Source: Streptomyces caniferus
GTDB taxonomy: Bacteria > Actinomycetota > Actinomycetes > Streptomycetales > Streptomycetaceae
NCBI RefSeq assembly: GCF_009811555.1
Contig: NZ_BLIN01000003.1
Coordinates: forward strand, 558,001-622,000
DNA: 64,000 bases
Reading direction: 5' to 3'
The notes beneath the pieces were generated by a model. It saw nothing but the letters and a program-made list of their open reading frames with translations, was not told the DNA's origin and ran no database searches. Positions 62,539-64,000 of the stretch are shown here, piece by piece. How positions within the stretch are numbered: the first letter of the stretch is position 1; each line of letters starts with the position of its first letter. Position numbers and translations under genes: made by a program.

Positions 62539-64000
62539 TCATGCCGGGTGGGCGTGGTGCTCGGCCGCGGCGGTGGCCGCGATATTGCGGGCCATCCCGC
62601 CGAACACCGCGGCGTGGAACGGCGAGATGGACCACCAGTACGCATGGCCGGTCAGCCCGTGCGGGTGGAACAGGGCCCGCTGGCCGTAGCGCGTACGGCC
62701 CTGGGCGTCCCGGCCGACCGTCAGTTCCAGCCAGGCGAGGCCGGGAAGGCGCATCTCGGCGCGCAGCCGCAGCAGCCGGCCCGGCACGACCTCCTCGACG
62801 CGCCAGAAGTCGAGCGAGTCACCGACCCGCAGCCGGCCCGCGTCCCGTCGGCCGCGGCGCAGCCCCACCCCGCCGACCAGCCGGTCCAGCCAGCCGCGCA
62901 CCGACCAGGCGAGCGGGAGGGAGTACCAGCCGTTGTCGCCGCCGATGCCTTCGACCACCCGCCACAGCACCTCGGGCGGGGCGTCCACGGTCCGCTCCCG
63001 CCGGTCGGTGTAGAGGCTGCCGCCGGCCCAGTCGGGGTCGGTGGGCAGCGGATCGCTCGGTGCGCCGCGTACCGCGGCGTTGGACCAGCGGGTGGTGACC
63101 TCCGCGTCCCGTACGCGGCGCAGCGCCAGTTCCAGCGCGTCGTCGAAGGCGATGGGGTGGCCCGGCGGGTCCGGGTCGGGGACGTAGCGGGTGATGTCGT
63201 GCTCGTGGCAGACGACCTCGTAGCGCAGCGATTCGGCCAGCGGGCGGGCCAGGCCGGGGGGTACGGGGGTGACCAGACCGATCCAGAGGCTGGACAGGCG
63301 CGGGGTGAGCATGGGGACGGGGAGGATCAGCCGTTCGGGCAGCGCGGCGACGCGGGCGTAGCGCTGCATCATGTCCCGGTAGGTGAGGATGTCGGGTCCA
63401 CCGATGTCGAAGGTCCGGCTGACGTCGCCGGGGAGGCGGGCACAGCCGACGAGGTAGCGCAGCACATCGCGGACGGCGACCGGCTGGATACGGGTGCGCA
63501 CCCAGCTGGGGGTGACCATGACCGGCAGCCGCTCGGTGAGGTAGCGCAGCATCTCGAACGAGGCGGAGCCGGAGCCGATGATGACGGCGGCGCGCAGTAC
63601 GGCGGTGGGGACGCCGGAGGCCAGCAGGATGTCGCCTACCTCGGCGCGGGAGCGGAGGTGGGGCGAGAGGTCCCGCTCGGGGACGCCCTGCGGACCGAGT
63701 CCGCCGAGGTAGACGATGCGGCGCACGCCGGCGGCGCGGGCCCGGTCGGCGAAGATCTCCGCGGCCCTGCGGTCGGTGTCCTCGAATCTCCGGCCGCTGC
63801 CCAGGGCGTGCACCAGGTAGTAGGCGACCTCGACGCCCTCCATGGCGGCGCGGACCGACTCGGCGTCGGTGACGTCGCCGCACAGGATCTCGGTGTGCGG
63901 GGCCCAGGGGTGGTCGCGCAGCTTCTCCGGTGTCCTGGCCAGCGCCCGTACGGCGTATCCGGCCTCGAGCAGCTCGGGCACCAGACGGCCGCCGATGTAG
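62539..64000 (-). CDS. NAD(P)-binding/DUF2867 protein, N terminus beyond the window
   Basis: The visible ~486 residues lack only the first strand and glycine motif; the cut end reads YIGGRLVPELLEAGY. A NmrA-like Rossmann part (to about residue 290) contains VYLGGLGPQG and VRTRIQPVAVRDVLRYLVGC. A C-terminal DUF2867 domain ends with HPHGLTGHAYWWSISPFHAA. This SDR plus DUF2867 fusion is common in actinobacteria and its substrate is not known. It is probably cotranscribed with the FAD oxidoreductase. Confidence 0.87.
   Translation of the reverse strand, partial: YIGGRLVPELLEAGYAVRALARTPEKLRDHPWAPHTEILCGDVTDAESVRAAMEGVEVAYYLVHALGSGRRFEDTDRRAAEIFADRARAAGVRRIVYLGGLGPQGVPERDLSPHLRSRAEVGDILLASGVPTAVLRAAVIIGSGSASFEMLRYLTERLPVMVTPSWVRTRIQPVAVRDVLRYLVGCARLPGDVSRTFDIGGPDILTYRDMMQRYARVAALPERLILPVPMLTPRLSSLWIGLVTPVPPGLARPLAESLRYEVVCHEHDITRYVPDPDPPGHPIAFDDALELALRRVRDAEVTTRWSNAAVRGAPSDPLPTDPDWAGGSLYTDRRERTVDAPPEVLWRVVEGIGGDNGWYSLPLAWSVRGWLDRLVGGVGLRRGRRDAGRLRVGDSLDFWRVEEVVPGRLLRLRAEMRLPGLAWLELTVGRDAQGRTRYGQRALFHPHGLTGHAYWWSISPFHAAVFGGMARNIAATAAAEHHAHPA

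Overview
The window looks like a piece of a Streptomyces chromosome. GC content is very high with the third codon position almost always G or C, GTG and TTG starts are common, and several families are hallmarks of the genus: a chaplin, a complete conservon (cvnABCD with two cytochrome P450s), a spore-associated-protein-A-like protein, an SCO6745-type protein, a Tuf3-type elongation factor and a type VII secretion-associated SseB-like protein. No rRNA, tRNA, CRISPR array, prophage or intact insertion sequence was seen. Most of the window is ordinary core or near-core chromosome with small transcription units.

Layout. 1-1.4 kb: sbcC (cut by the window edge) and sbcD. 2-3 kb: a chaplin with an unusual His/Lys-rich tail, then a graveyard of two gene remnants (a LuxR-type response regulator and an FtsX-like permease). 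3-12.4 kb: single housekeeping-type genes (APC permease, YigZ, SseB-like, CoA-binding, GNAT, APH-like kinase, YbaK, an XRE-cupin regulator divergent from an EamA transporter, two left-handed beta-helix proteins). 12.4-18.6 kb: a leftward conservon operon, cvnA-B-C-D followed by a P450 without the ExxR motif, a second P450 and a crotonase. 19-31 kb: secreted and lipoprotein genes, an NB-ARC/TPR-like NTPase, DedA, thioesterase, MFS, spermidine synthase-like, patatin, a divergent EF-Tu (tuf3-like), AlkD-like and TVP38-like genes. 31-41 kb: uppP, an SDR, a lipoprotein, an S41 protease, small zinc-ribbon proteins and a membrane PP2C phosphatase.

41-51 kb holds two catabolic modules with visible palindromic operators. 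A TetR regulator faces an APC permease that precedes a YtcJ-type amidohydrolase. A ROK repressor faces an ABC sugar-uptake operon (binding protein, two permeases) ending in a GH1 beta-glucosidase, with no ATPase gene, so a shared ATPase such as MsiK is presumed. ohr and an OhrR-like MarR regulator follow, divergent around a perfect palindrome.

52-56 kb: an acyl carrier protein and a ketosynthase are translationally coupled, and an alpha/beta hydrolase follows. Between ketosynthase and hydrolase lies a 158-bp element with long imperfect inverted repeats that looks like a MITE or a structured RNA. An ArsR regulator coupled to a double-SRPBCC protein comes next.

56-61 kb is a cell-wall and spore locus. 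Two paralogous secreted SLT-type transglycosylases each carry the same long leader, with a Crp-like palindrome at a fixed distance from a conserved 20-mer. A GH25 muramidase and a SapA-like protein follow. The window ends with a phytoene-dehydrogenase-like oxidoreductase and a truncated NAD-binding/DUF2867 protein.

The points most worth a second look are the chaplin tail, the duplicated leaders of the muralytic genes, the inverted-repeat element in the ACP-ketosynthase locus, and the ExxR-less P450 of the conservon. All calls come from reading the sequence; no database search was run.
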